Position numbers and translations under genes: made by a program
Origin: Porphyromonas loveana
GTDB lineage: Bacteria; Bacteroidota; Bacteroidia; Bacteroidales; Porphyromonadaceae
Assembly: GCF_003096695.1 (NCBI RefSeq)
Contig: NZ_QEKY01000008.1
Coordinates: 62,001-126,000 of the forward strand
DNA: 64,000 nt
Reading direction: 5' to 3'
Notes under the pieces: generated by a model
The model's input: the letters and a program-made list of their open reading frames with translations, nothing else
Database searches by the model: none
Told to the model about the DNA's origin: nothing
Shown: piece after piece, positions 26,875-35,560 of the stretch
How the letters are laid out: every line of letters starts with the position of its first letter
Position numbering within the stretch: position 1 is the stretch's first letter

Positions 26875-27363
26875 TCAAAGCATTGTTTCCAATTGAGCGG
26901 GAGTCGGGTCCACTGCCCGAATTGTCCCTGTTACATCTACCAAGTAACTGTGGAAACGGACCTTCAAGCCATAAGTGTTGAGCATTTGATCGCGTTTACT
27001 AACATCCACTAATCGCTGAGTAGATAAGTCTATTTGGTCGAGAGCCAAAGTATTCGTAAAAATCGACAAGTTATTATCCATTGATACTCCTACGTATTCC
27101 ACCCGACTATCGGGGGTATTGGCAAAATAACGAGACCATCGGACGTTATCGGCTCTACTCTCTCCGTCATAGGCTGCCCAGAAGTGGACCAGCGTGTACG
27201 GAGCGTTGTTGTCATCCGATCGTACGACCAAAGACTTTACTTCCGGTACTACTGCTCCTACCACCAGCCCATCCAAGGACTCCGAAGGAGAGATGGCCGA
27301 ACTACCCGACAAAAGCAGGGCGGCAGCGACCAACAAACCGGAAAGTATCCTCTTTAATTTCAT
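26875..27363 (-). CDS. exported thioredoxin-fold protein lacking the CXXC motif
   Basis: The 162-aa product has a signal peptide (MKLKRILSGLLVAAALLLSG). Its mature part follows the AhpC/TlpA plan: GAVVPEVKSLVV, then YTLVHFWAAYDGESRADN, then YVGVSMDNN and a final VDVTGTIRAVDPTP. The usual WCXXC is replaced by AYDGES, so it cannot be a redox thioredoxin. A chaperone or binding role is possible. It has its own promoter at 27501-27531. Confidence 0.65.
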   Translation of the reverse strand: MKLKRILSGLLVAAALLLSGSSAISPSESLDGLVVGAVVPEVKSLVVRSDDNNAPYTLVHFWAAYDGESRADNVRWSRYFANTPDSRVEYVGVSMDNNLSIFTNTLALDQIDLSTQRLVDVSKRDQMLNTYGLKVRFHSYLVDVTGTIRAVDPTPAQLETML

Positions 27364-27500
27364 ACTATTCCGTTATAGTTAAACATCCCCAAGCGGCCTT
27401 TCATCACGACGAATTGAGCCAACTTGAGCCTCCGTGTTTCGGAGGTTTTGAAGGTGGTCATGCACCCTTCGCTAAGGGCTGTACAGAGAAACCACAGCGA

Positions 27501-27531
27501 CAAAGATAATCGTTTTATCCAATATATCAAA
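27501..27531 (-). promoter_or_regulatory. promoter of the thioredoxin-fold gene
   Basis: On the minus strand TTTG (27531-27528), a 19-base gap and TATCTTTG (27508-27501) form a complete Bacteroidota promoter. The leader would be about 130 bases. Nothing else was found between 27364 and 27500. Confidence 0.7.
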
Positions 27532-27601
27532 CACTTAGCTCTCCACCCCCTTCTGACAACACCCCCATAGGGGCACTGAAACTGCTGTGTACAAAGCAGA
27601 A

Positions 27602-27642
27602 AAGAGGCATACGGGCATGTCAAAATACACCGTACGCCTCTT
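27602..27642 (-). terminator. terminator of the lptF/G-ribBA unit
   Basis: AAGAGGCATACGG pairs with CCGTACGCCTCTT (27630-27642) with a single mismatch. On the minus strand it is followed by TTTTC, 38 bases after the ribBA stop. Confidence 0.7.
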
Positions 27643-27680
27643 GGATATGGGGGCGAAAAGAAGAGGAACGTCCCCCCTCT

Positions 27681-28901
27681 TTACTTGATGTTGTGCAATT
27701 CGTGTCCCATCCGCTCTTTCTTGGTGCGCAGATAGAACTCATTGTGACGATTGGGTGCCACTTCAAGGGGGAGAATCTCCACGATCTCCAGACCGAAAGC
27801 TTCCAGACCGATACGCTTAATCGGATTATTGGTCATCAGACGCATCTTCTTGATCCCCAAGAGCCGCAAAATCTGAGCACCTACGCCATAGTCGCGTTCA
27901 TCAGCCTTGTGTCCCAAGCAGAGATTGGCATCAACCGTATCCATGCCTTGCTCCTGTAGTTTGTAGGCCTTCATCTTCTCCATCAGACCGATACCACGGC
28001 CTTCTTGATTGAGATAGATGACAGCGCCCTTGCCTTCTTCGTTGATCTTCTCCATCGCTTCGTGGAGCTGACCACCGCAGTCGCAGCGCATTGAGCCAAA
28101 TATATCTCCTGTAGCACAAGAAGAGTGCATACGCACGAGGACGGGTTCGTCTTCTTCCCATGTGCCTTTGAAGAGAGCGATATGCTCCAGACCATTGGAC
28201 TTCTGACGGAAAGGAATGAGACGGAAATGGCCGCTTTCGGTAGGCATATCCACTTCTACTCCCTTCTCTACGATCGACTCTTGACGGAGACGATAGGCAA
28301 TGAGGTCTTTGATGGCAATGATCTTCAAACCAAATCGCTTGGCTACCTCCCAAAGCTGCGGCAAGCGTGCCATCGTGCCATCTTCATTGATAATCTCGAT
28401 GAGAGCAGCAGCAGGCTGCATACCACAAAGGCGTGCAAGGTCAACGGCAGCTTCGGTATGACCGGCACGACGGAGTACGCCGCGGCTGCGAGCACGCAAC
28501 GGGCAGATGTGGCCGGGACGTCCCAGGTCGGAAGGACGAGTATTAGGATCGGCCAGTGCCAAAATCGTCTGAGCGCGGTCGTACATGGAAACGCCCGTAG
28601 TACAGCCATTGCCAAGGCGGTCAACGGTCACTGTAAAAGGCGTTTCATGGACTGAGGTATTGTCCGGCACCTGCATTTCCAATTCCAACTCGCGGGCACG
28701 CTCCTCTGAAATAGGTGTACAGAGGACACCACGACCATGGTGCATCATGAAGTTCACCTTCTCAGGGGTGATTTTCTCCGCTGCTATAATGAAGTCGCCT
28801 TCATTCTCGCGGTCTTCATCATCTACAACGATCAGGAATTTACCTTCCTTGAAGTCCTCCAAGGCTTCCTCGATCGTATTCAGCTTTATTTCTTCCATCA
28901 T
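27681..28901 (-). CDS. ribBA: bifunctional DHBP synthase / GTP cyclohydrolase II
   Basis: The 406-aa protein starts two riboflavin branches. The N-terminal RibB half (about 1-205: [33 protein letters not shown]) makes 3,4-dihydroxy-2-butanone 4-phosphate from ribulose 5-phosphate. The C-terminal RibA half (about 210-400) opens GTP; its zinc Cys are in [20 protein letters not shown] and the catalytic segment is NQEGRGIGL. All key residues appear present. The ATG overlaps the stop of the upstream permease gene by one base (TAATG), which suggests coupled translation. Confidence 0.96.
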   Translation of the reverse strand: MMEEIKLNTIEEALEDFKEGKFLIVVDDEDRENEGDFIIAAEKITPEKVNFMMHHGRGVLCTPISEERARELELEMQVPDNTSVHETPFTVTVDRLGNGCTTGVSMYDRAQTILALADPNTRPSDLGRPGHICPLRARSRGVLRRAGHTEAAVDLARLCGMQPAAALIEIINEDGTMARLPQLWEVAKRFGLKIIAIKDLIAYRLRQESIVEKGVEVDMPTESGHFRLIPFRQKSNGLEHIALFKGTWEEDEPVLVRMHSSCATGDIFGSMRCDCGGQLHEAMEKINEEGKGAVIYLNQEGRGIGLMEKMKAYKLQEQGMDTVDANLCLGHKADERDYGVGAQILRLLGIKKMRLMTNNPIKRIGLEAFGLEIVEILPLEVAPNRHNEFYLRTKKERMGHELHNIK

Positions 28902-30862
28902 TAGAGTGTTGTATGGGGTTTATATTCTTTTTTGTTGATGATTTCTTCCAATTCGTCACACGCTCTGATGAGCGTGTGCAGTTCATCTTTCAATAGTTTG
29001 CGTCGGGCTCCCAGATAGATGAGCAGCGGGAGCGAAATGGGCAGGAAAAGACCCAGTGCCATGCCCGCTTTTCGGTCCGGTGGTAACCAGCGTGAGAGGG
29101 TGGCAGGTATGGGAGGCATATCCATAAGCTTTGCAAAGATAAGCTTGTCCGTCGTGTTATGGAGATATTCGACCAGTGCATCTGTCCGTTCTTTGAGTCT
29201 TGACATCAGCACGGCATCACGACCATATTGCCAAATAAGGAGAAGACGTCCGCTTATGATGGGTGCGGCAAGAAGTTCCCGCGCATCGGATCGGACACCC
29301 ACAACCTCGGTGAGAGCTTGGCCGTAGTCAGCTTCCACGACCACCAGTTCTTTCGGCTCCAACTCGCGTACGCGTTGGGGGCGGAAGACCCGCTTGAGCC
29401 AGTTGAGATAGGTATCGACGTTGAGCGTGGACGAGTCACGTGTGGCCTTATAGGTGAGGAAAAGACCGAAAGGCAACAGTACAAAGGTACTGAGCCACAT
29501 ACCGGCCCACACAGGCCACTCACCCGTCTTCGCCATCTTGACCCCAAATGTATCTACCATATAATAGAGGACAAAGAAAAGCACCGACGCCACGATGGGT
29601 GTACCCAAACCTCCCTTGCGAATAATGGCACCGAGCGGAGCACCTATAAAGAAGAATACCAGACAAGCCACCGGATAGGTGAATTTCGTATGCCACTCCC
29701 GCATGTGCGAGATGCGTCTGTCTTGCTCATAGGCCGTGGATTCCCGCATGATGATGCACTCACCGATGTAGCTGTCGAAGCGATTGATCATCTGTGAGCG
29801 GGCTTCCAGCCGCTGAGCGGTTGTGGCGCGGCGTTCCAAACTGTCAAGCGTTATGGGTATGGCTTTGGATGCTTGCTGCACCTGAGCCCGATAGGCGATG
29901 GCAGTGGCGGAAGTATCGAGGGGAGATAAGCGAGAGGCTGCATAGCGTGCATTATAGGTCTGCCGGTACAGATTCTCCGCATTCCTCGTGCCTACGCTAT
30001 CGACACGGAGCGTAACGGTATCAATAAAACGCTGGAGCTGGAAGACATTCTTACCCACATACTCTCCACGCATCGCACCCTCGTCCATCATGCTGAAATT
30101 GGCATCGAAGGGGATGACGATCTCCTTCGTAGCGAAATGCTCTCGCATATACGGAATGGGCGCATCGTCCACGGGCTGATTCTGTTGCGCGCGGAGGTTT
30201 TGGAAGGTCTCGCCAGAGTGGAGCATAAGTGTCAGGAAAGTCTTGCCCTCGTCCATCTTCAGCTTGCCACTGTCTGCCACGATGATACGCGCATCGGCAA
30301 AGCCTTGCGAATGGTCGTATATCATCAAGTCGTGGAGAACACCGGTCTTGTGATCTTTCTTCTTGACGAAAAGATTGTAGCCTTTGATGCCGTTGTAGAA
30401 AGTGCCCTCGGGAATCTCCAATTCGGGCGCTGCACGCCGAGCCGAAAACAGAATGGTATAGAACTTGACCTGCGACTGGATCATCAGATCGTTCTGGAAG
30501 ATGAAAAGCCCGCCGGCAACGGCCAAGACAGAGAAGAACAAGGGCTTCATAATGCGGTAGAGGGGGACGCCGGCAGACTTCATCGCCAGCAGCTCCAATC
30601 GCTCGCCCAGATTGCCAAACGTCATAAGCGACGCCAACAAGATCCCCAAAGGAAGCGCCATCGGCACCAAGGTCATGGCCGCATAGAAGAGCATCTTGGC
30701 CAATATCATCGCGCTCAATCCCTTGCCGACCATATCGTCCACATACTTCCACAGAAACTGCATCAAGACCACAAACCAGCAGATGGCAAAAGTCATCAAC
30801 AGGAGTGGCAGAAAGGTCTGTAGCATGAAGAGGTAGAGCCTCTTGACCGGTAGTTTTTTCAT
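28901..30862 (-). CDS. LptF/LptG-family permease
   Basis: The 653-aa protein fits the YjgP/YjgQ family that, with LptB, extracts LPS from the inner membrane. Membrane segments include [50 protein letters not shown] and [17 protein letters not shown], with a periplasmic jellyroll-like domain between about residues 130 and 320. It is longer than proteobacterial LptF/LptG (about 360 aa) because of a C-terminal extension with another membrane segment, as in many Bacteroidota. It is upstream of, and overlaps, ribBA. Confidence 0.85.
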   Translation of the reverse strand: MKKLPVKRLYLFMLQTFLPLLLMTFAICWFVVLMQFLWKYVDDMVGKGLSAMILAKMLFYAAMTLVPMALPLGILLASLMTFGNLGERLELLAMKSAGVPLYRIMKPLFFSVLAVAGGLFIFQNDLMIQSQVKFYTILFSARRAAPELEIPEGTFYNGIKGYNLFVKKKDHKTGVLHDLMIYDHSQGFADARIIVADSGKLKMDEGKTFLTLMLHSGETFQNLRAQQNQPVDDAPIPYMREHFATKEIVIPFDANFSMMDEGAMRGEYVGKNVFQLQRFIDTVTLRVDSVGTRNAENLYRQTYNARYAASRLSPLDTSATAIAYRAQVQQASKAIPITLDSLERRATTAQRLEARSQMINRFDSYIGECIIMRESTAYEQDRRISHMREWHTKFTYPVACLVFFFIGAPLGAIIRKGGLGTPIVASVLFFVLYYMVDTFGVKMAKTGEWPVWAGMWLSTFVLLPFGLFLTYKATRDSSTLNVDTYLNWLKRVFRPQRVRELEPKELVVVEADYGQALTEVVGVRSDARELLAAPIISGRLLLIWQYGRDAVLMSRLKERTDALVEYLHNTTDKLIFAKLMDMPPIPATLSRWLPPDRKAGMALGLFLPISLPLLIYLGARRKLLKDELHTLIRACDELEEIINKKEYKPHTTL

Positions 30863-30893
30863 CTTAGCGGGCGAACTTCCACATTAGCACCCA

Positions 30894-30901
30894 CAAAAGT
30901 A
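30894..30901 (-). promoter_or_regulatory. putative -7 box of the lptF/G-ribBA unit
   Basis: The minus strand reads TACTTTTG, a fit to TAnnTTTG, 32 bases upstream of the permease ATG. No -33 element was seen. The rest of the 260-base gap up to 31122 holds nothing recognised. Confidence 0.4.
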
Positions 30902-31122
30902 CGAAAAACGGCACGAGTTCCTTGTGTGCGTATTCCATCATCTATGCAACTGCGGATAAAGGCAGAGGAAAGGTCGGCGATTCCCTTTGCACTACTCTAC
31001 AAGTCTTTCGCAAAGAACAGCCGAAAGAATTTGATGCACGGCCAAGAGAAACTCCTTCCAAGAGCTGACTGCCTCAAGATCAAGAGACTGTTCAATAATT
31101 GACAAGAAGGAGAAAGGAAGCT

Positions 31123-32133
31123 TTATTCCTCCTCGGCGGGGTTCTGTCCCCGTTTTGGGAGGCGCTTTACCATTTTATCGAAGTCGCTTTCGAGCTGTGC
31201 CATTTCTCTTTGGCGGTAGAGCGTGAACTCGCGTTCGGCTTTCTCTATCGCTTCTTGGTGGGAGACGCTACCCTTTCCCGCTAATAAATTGCGTTGCAGG
31301 GCAATGATTTGATTGTCGAGAGCGGCTATCCAGTCTGCCATTCGCATGGGGCGTTCTTCAAGAGCTTGAAACTCGGCAAAGTCGAGGAATTGCGACACCA
31401 GAAGATTGAGCCGTTGCAGCTCTTTCTCTGTGAGATAGTTCTTGGCTATCTTCACATCGTCTTTGGTGATGTAGTCACCCTGGAAGTTGGTCATGCCCAC
31501 GAATGGCTTTTCGCTATCCACTCGGTCGTAGATGATTTCTGCAGCTGTGTGTTCGTGTACGGCGTAGTGGAGCTTATTCTGCACCGTAGCAAAGAATGCT
31601 CGCGTAAGATCATTACGCGGGTCGTAATCCACCGATGTTGCATAGATGTCAGTTACCTGCTGATAGAAGTTGCGCTCCGAAGCCCGAATGTCACGAATGC
31701 GCTGCAGTAACTCTCGGAAATAGCGATTGCCTCCCTGCTTGAGTCGGTCATCATCCATTGCAAAGCCCTTCTGAATATACTCGTGCAGTCGCTCGGTAGC
31801 CCAGCGCCGGAAACGTGTAGCCACCTGCGATTGCACCCGATAGCCAAGGGCGATAATCATATCCAGATTATAATGGTCGATATTCCGTTGTACGCTTCGT
31901 CTACCCTCCTGTCGAACTAATAAGAATTTCTTATAAGTTCGTTCTTGATCCAATTCTCCATCCTTGTAGATATTTGAGATGTGCATGGAGATATTCTCTT
32001 GGGTAGTATCGTAAATCTCCGCCAACTGCCCTTGCATAAGCCACACATCTTCATCGGCGAAGCGCACATCCACCTTCACCAACCCGCTATCATCTTGGTA
32101 GATGATAAGATGATTATTGTTTTCTTTAGTCAT
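31123..32133 (-). CDS. RhuM family protein
   Basis: The 336-aa protein resembles RhuM, first named from a Salmonella pathogenicity island. The N-terminal half has the family's VRFADEDVWLMQGQLAEIYDTTQENISMHISNIY and KKFLLVRQEGRRSVQRNIDHYNLDMIIALGYRV, and the RRWATERLHEYIQKGF segment follows. This is a DNA-binding-like region related to Bro/KilA-type antirepressors. The C-terminal part is helical and charged. Biochemical function is unknown. Relatives often sit beside restriction systems or mobile islands; here it borders an AT-rich patch. Confidence 0.8.
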   Translation of the reverse strand: MTKENNNHLIIYQDDSGLVKVDVRFADEDVWLMQGQLAEIYDTTQENISMHISNIYKDGELDQERTYKKFLLVRQEGRRSVQRNIDHYNLDMIIALGYRVQSQVATRFRRWATERLHEYIQKGFAMDDDRLKQGGNRYFRELLQRIRDIRASERNFYQQVTDIYATSVDYDPRNDLTRAFFATVQNKLHYAVHEHTAAEIIYDRVDSEKPFVGMTNFQGDYITKDDVKIAKNYLTEKELQRLNLLVSQFLDFAEFQALEERPMRMADWIAALDNQIIALQRNLLAGKGSVSHQEAIEKAEREFTLYRQREMAQLESDFDKMVKRLPKRGQNPAEEE

Positions 32134-32619
32134 TACTTTCTTTTATAATCGTAGGCACAATTGTACCCATAAATGCGACACTAAGGCAAATTAAGCAAGA
32201 ATCGTTCGAAAGGAGTTCAATAATCAAGCTTTTGTGAGCCTATAGACCTCAAGCGCCAAGACAGTGTTTACGGCAAAACATGGTATGTCGCAAACGAGTT
32301 ACGCATCTGTTTTACATCCAAATATATTTAAGGCCTCTAAGCAGTAAATTATGAACCTTCAACTTAGGCTGAAGATATTTGCAATATGAAGCCTTTCGAG
32401 GACAGCGAACTAGTTATTTACCACATAAGAGTAAACAAACTCAAATATAAATATAATAAATCTACATGAAACGGTTATTATCTTTTGTTTACATTCGACA
32501 AATGTATTTATCTCACAGCTTACTATCTGAATTTCCCCATTGGTACGTCTAAGTAAGATAGTGACAACTTTGACGATTCTATGCCTTTCAAGCTTAATTC
32601 TGGAATAATGATTTAGGCA
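32134..32619. other. AT-rich non-coding gap
   Basis: This 486-base stretch between the RhuM gene and the 399-aa gene is distinctly AT-rich and full of stops in all frames. I see no RNA gene, no strong hairpin and no clean promoter for RhuM. The base composition suggests acquired or decayed DNA. Confidence 0.55.
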
Positions 32620-33819
32620 TTAGTCTTTTGTAACAGATATGTATTTCACAAGTGTCCCATCTTCTTGAGCTTTGATATACTGAACAGTTTTACATTCAAA
32701 TTGCCTCTGAAGATCGACCATTGACGTTTCCACAGCATTAAATTTTTTTATTTGTTCATCTTTCAATGCAGAAATAGACTTACCATGCAACAAGGAAGAA
32801 TCTGCTTGAAGCTCCAAGTATTTGATAACATCATGCTTTATTTTACTGAACTGATCAACATAGTTATTCCAATAATCGAGATTCATTTTTTCCGCATAGA
32901 TTTTGGCATCTTCATCGTCAGCTAAATATGTAGCGATCCTCACAGAAACACCAAATGCAATGAAAGTCAGAGCTTCAGCTAGCATTGCTATTGTAAGATA
33001 CTCAAAATAACGAGAATTTTGGAGCGCTTGAATTTTGAATTCTGCCTCTTTTTTATCACTCCATTTATAGTCTACATTTAGATGTTCGATTTTCAAAAGT
33101 AATCCTCTATACTTTTCTCTGATTATTTCAACATAACCAGAGAATTCAGACACAATTTGTTTATCTGCTATATCGTAAGTATTTTTTTTACTAAGTCCGA
33201 CAAATCGACTGTAAGCAACCTTTAGTTTTGAGCGATCATCTTCCGTCAAAATTTCGATGACATTATCCAACTTGGAATCAATTACATTTAATCTTTCGGC
33301 AATTATCTGTTGATAATATTGAGATGTCACAGCAGCCATGCATTGATATACTAACAAAGGAGCAACACTACCTAATCCAGTCTCTGAAAATGATGCATGT
33401 TTTGATATTTTTCCATCATTCAAAACCATCCCTCGCATAGAATGTGGATTATCTTTGATTCTACAAAGAAACTTGAGGGGAACATCACACTTGACAAGTC
33501 CATTAAAAGACGATACTGTCATGATAGTTTTTGCCATTTCACCACCTAATGTTGAAATAAGAGCTTTCCATTCATTTGCCTCTTTATCGCTAATTAAAAC
33601 CTCTCTGTACTGTGTCAAATCCAGTCTTTTATCATTCAAAATTGTAATTTGAATACAATCATCTGCAACAGACAAATCTTTCATTGCTGTGACGGGAGAA
33701 GTTTCGTTTACACGCTTTTGTAATTTCTTTTGACCAGAACTGCGCAAAGCGCGACGAACCATTTCTTCAATGGATGCACCTACGGCCAGAAGAATAGGGG
33801 ATAATAGTTTTGAATTCAT
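32620..33819 (-). CDS. unrecognised 399-aa protein in AT-rich DNA
   Basis: I do not recognise a family. The protein has no signal peptide. Its parts are an Arg/Lys-rich N-terminus (SIEEMVRRALRSSGQKKLQKRV), a mixed alpha/beta region to about residue 160, and a long, mostly helical middle (about 180-260, IIAERLNVIDSKLDNVIEI). A hydrophobic stretch (ILTIAMLAEALTF-like, about 285-310, FIAFGVSVRIATYLA) could enter a membrane, and a helical tail follows. Codon use is much more A/T-ending than in its neighbours, which suggests transfer. It has a complete promoter 80-110 bases upstream. A defence or phage-related role is only a guess from context. Confidence 0.6.
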   Translation of the reverse strand: MNSKLLSPILLAVGASIEEMVRRALRSSGQKKLQKRVNETSPVTAMKDLSVADDCIQITILNDKRLDLTQYREVLISDKEANEWKALISTLGGEMAKTIMTVSSFNGLVKCDVPLKFLCRIKDNPHSMRGMVLNDGKISKHASFSETGLGSVAPLLVYQCMAAVTSQYYQQIIAERLNVIDSKLDNVIEILTEDDRSKLKVAYSRFVGLSKKNTYDIADKQIVSEFSGYVEIIREKYRGLLLKIEHLNVDYKWSDKKEAEFKIQALQNSRYFEYLTIAMLAEALTFIAFGVSVRIATYLADDEDAKIYAEKMNLDYWNNYVDQFSKIKHDVIKYLELQADSSLLHGKSISALKDEQIKKFNAVETSMVDLQRQFECKTVQYIKAQEDGTLVKYISVTKD

Positions 33820-33900
33820 ATCAGCTATTTATTCACTAAATGTCTATCTCTCTTTTAGCAAAAAACGTTTATTCACTCACAGTTTTCATCTGTTAGTATG

Positions 33901-33932
33901 CAAACATACAAACTTATATTGAGAAAAACAAA
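33901..33932 (-). promoter_or_regulatory. promoter of the 399-aa gene
   Basis: On the minus strand TTTG (33932-33929), a 20-base gap and TATGTTTG (33908-33901) form a complete Bacteroidota promoter, with a leader of about 75 bases. Confidence 0.65.
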
Positions 33933-34077
33933 GAAAAAATGCGGCTTTAATTCAGTGCACAACCTATTAGCGTATAATCAGTTCACTCTTCCAGAATAGC
34001 ACTATAGACTGCCTTCTAAAGTTTCGTGCGATGATGATTGTCTCAAATCAATCGCATTGGGATTGGCAGACATGTAG

Positions 34078-34246
34078 TACACAGAGGTAAAAAACGCAGT
34101 TTTCACGTTCACGGACTCGTACGTAAGAGCAAAAACAGGCGTTTTCGGCTTTGCGTACATGTACGCAGAGGCAAAAAATGGAGTTTTCACGTTCACGGAC
34201 TCGTACGTAAGAGCAAAAACAGGTGTTTTCGGGTTGTCGTACATGC
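34078..34246. repeat. two 84-bp direct repeats, each built of two ~42-bp half-units
   Basis: TTTTCACGTTCACGGACTCG recurs exactly 84 bases apart (34100 and 34184). Each half-unit has an A-run, a short spacer and a T-run (AAAAACAGGCGTTTTCGG, AAAAAATGGAGTTTTCAC) followed by a palindromic segment such as GCGTACATGTACGC. Both strands are open because 84 is divisible by 3, giving 28-residue peptide repeats, but neither has convincing start signals. I read this as a non-coding repeat. Confidence 0.85.
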
Positions 34247-34625
34247 GCCCAAGGATGTCAAGGAAAGTCATCAATCCGTTACAAAGAGGCCGATCAGCGT
34301 TTTTGGGGTTTTCGTTCGTATACGAAGGGTCTGATCAGGGTTTAGCAAGCTATCAATGAGGAACAAAGAGCTCAATTAGCGTTGTTCAGGTCATCAATCG
34401 TCGACGAAGAACTGAAAAACGATTTTTCGAGTCGTCGCTCGTCGACAAAAGGTCAAATAATCGTTTTTCGAGGTTTTGTCGATCGTTTCTTTACAGAAAA
34501 ATACTTTTTCGGCGTTTCGCTCGCGGTTTTTCAACAGAAAAATACTTTTTTGAGTCGTCGTTCGCGAGCGACGCTGTTTTCAACCGTTTTTGAGCTTATC
34601 GACAACAGGCGACAAACAGAAAAAG
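34247..34625. repeat. decaying continuation of the ~42-bp array
   Basis: Further A-run/spacer/T-run cores follow, for example GAAAAACGATTTTTCGAG (34414), GAAAAATACTTTTTCGGCG (34496) and GAAAAATACTTTTTTGAG (34537). Those from 34414 on are spaced about 40-42 bases apart. GC-rich palindromic segments between them include TTCGTATACGAA (34315-34326) and TCGCGAGCGA. Sequence identity is low but the layout is the same as in the 84-bp repeats. No gene is seen between 33820 and 34762. Confidence 0.6.
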
Positions 34626-34708
34626 ACATTTTAGGGCTCAAACAACCGACTATTTAACAAACCGACGGCTTTTCTCTTCCTTTCGACGGCTGAGATAGGG
34701 GAATGGGG

Positions 34709-34716
34709 TATATTTG
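34709..34716 (+). promoter_or_regulatory. putative -7 box of the formate/nitrite transporter gene
   Basis: TATATTTG fits TAnnTTTG and lies 46 bases before the ATG at 34763. No clean -33 element was seen at normal spacing. Confidence 0.45.
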
Positions 34717-34762
34717 CAGTTGCGAATTTACCCACGCATACAAAACCCAAGAAAGATCAGAT

Positions 34763-35551
34763 ATGGTACGAAATCCGAAAGAAGTACTTGAGCAGACCTA
34801 TCAGATGGCTGCAAGCAAGTATGGCAAAACATGGAGTCAGTTATTTTTATTGGGCATAATGGCAGGGGCTTATATCGCCATCGGGGGATTCCTCTCCTTG
34901 CTCATCGGGAAGGGCTTCCCGGGGATATCTGAAGCTAATCCGGCTCTGGCCAAGCTGCTGAGCGGTGCCATGTTCCCCGTCGGATTGATTTTGGTCGTGA
35001 TCACGGGTGCCGAACTATTCACCAGCAACAACGCAGTGCTGATACCTGCCGTAGTCAAACGACAAATACCCGCTCTCTTCCCCCTCAAGCTATGGACGGT
35101 GGTTTATATAGCCAACTTCGTCGGGGCTTTTGCCTTCACTTACTTCCTCGTGCATCTGACGGGATTTGTCGATGCCGATCCTTGGCATAGTGCCATCACC
35201 CACATAGCGGAAGAGAAGACCTCCCTACCCTTCCATGTAGCATTCTTGCGAGGGATAGGCGCCAACTGGTTGGTTTGTCTGGCCGTTTGGTTAGGACTTG
35301 CCGCCAAAGACTTTACCGGCAAGATGTTCGGGCTGTGGTGGCCGGTCATGACGTTCGTGGCGATGGGATTTGAGCACTCGATCGCCAATATGTTCTACAT
35401 CCCCCTCGGCATGCTACAGGGAGCATCTGTCAGTTGGGCGAGCTTTGCCATCGACAATTTGCTCCCCGTCACCCTCGGCAATATCGTGGGCGGAGGACTC
35501 TTCGTGGGAGCCTTTCACGTCTTTGTTTTCGACAGAGGGAAGAAAGAGTAA
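34763..35551 (+). CDS. formate/nitrite transporter family channel
   Basis: The 262-aa protein has six hydrophobic segments (for example LFLLGIMAGAYIAIGGFLSL and VTLGNIVGGGLFVGAFHVFVF). The family's signature features are present: GAELFTSNN in the second segment region and GANWLVCLAVWLG in the fourth. Such pentameric channels move formate or nitrite. In an anaerobe that makes formate, export is the simpler role. The ATG at 34763 is preferred to an in-frame start at 34703, which would overlap the promoter. It converges on the corrin operon with a 9-base gap. Confidence 0.9.
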   Translation: MVRNPKEVLEQTYQMAASKYGKTWSQLFLLGIMAGAYIAIGGFLSLLIGKGFPGISEANPALAKLLSGAMFPVGLILVVITGAELFTSNNAVLIPAVVKRQIPALFPLKLWTVVYIANFVGAFAFTYFLVHLTGFVDADPWHSAITHIAEEKTSLPFHVAFLRGIGANWLVCLAVWLGLAAKDFTGKMFGLWWPVMTFVAMGFEHSIANMFYIPLGMLQGASVSWASFAIDNLLPVTLGNIVGGGLFVGAFHVFVFDRGKKE

Positions 35552-35560
35552 AGGGTGAAA

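Noticed and set aside
34002-34334. Two overlapping frames on opposite strands with 28-residue peptide repeats
   Set aside because: They arise because the 84-bp repeat is divisible by three. Neither has a plausible start region and both break up where the repeat decays.
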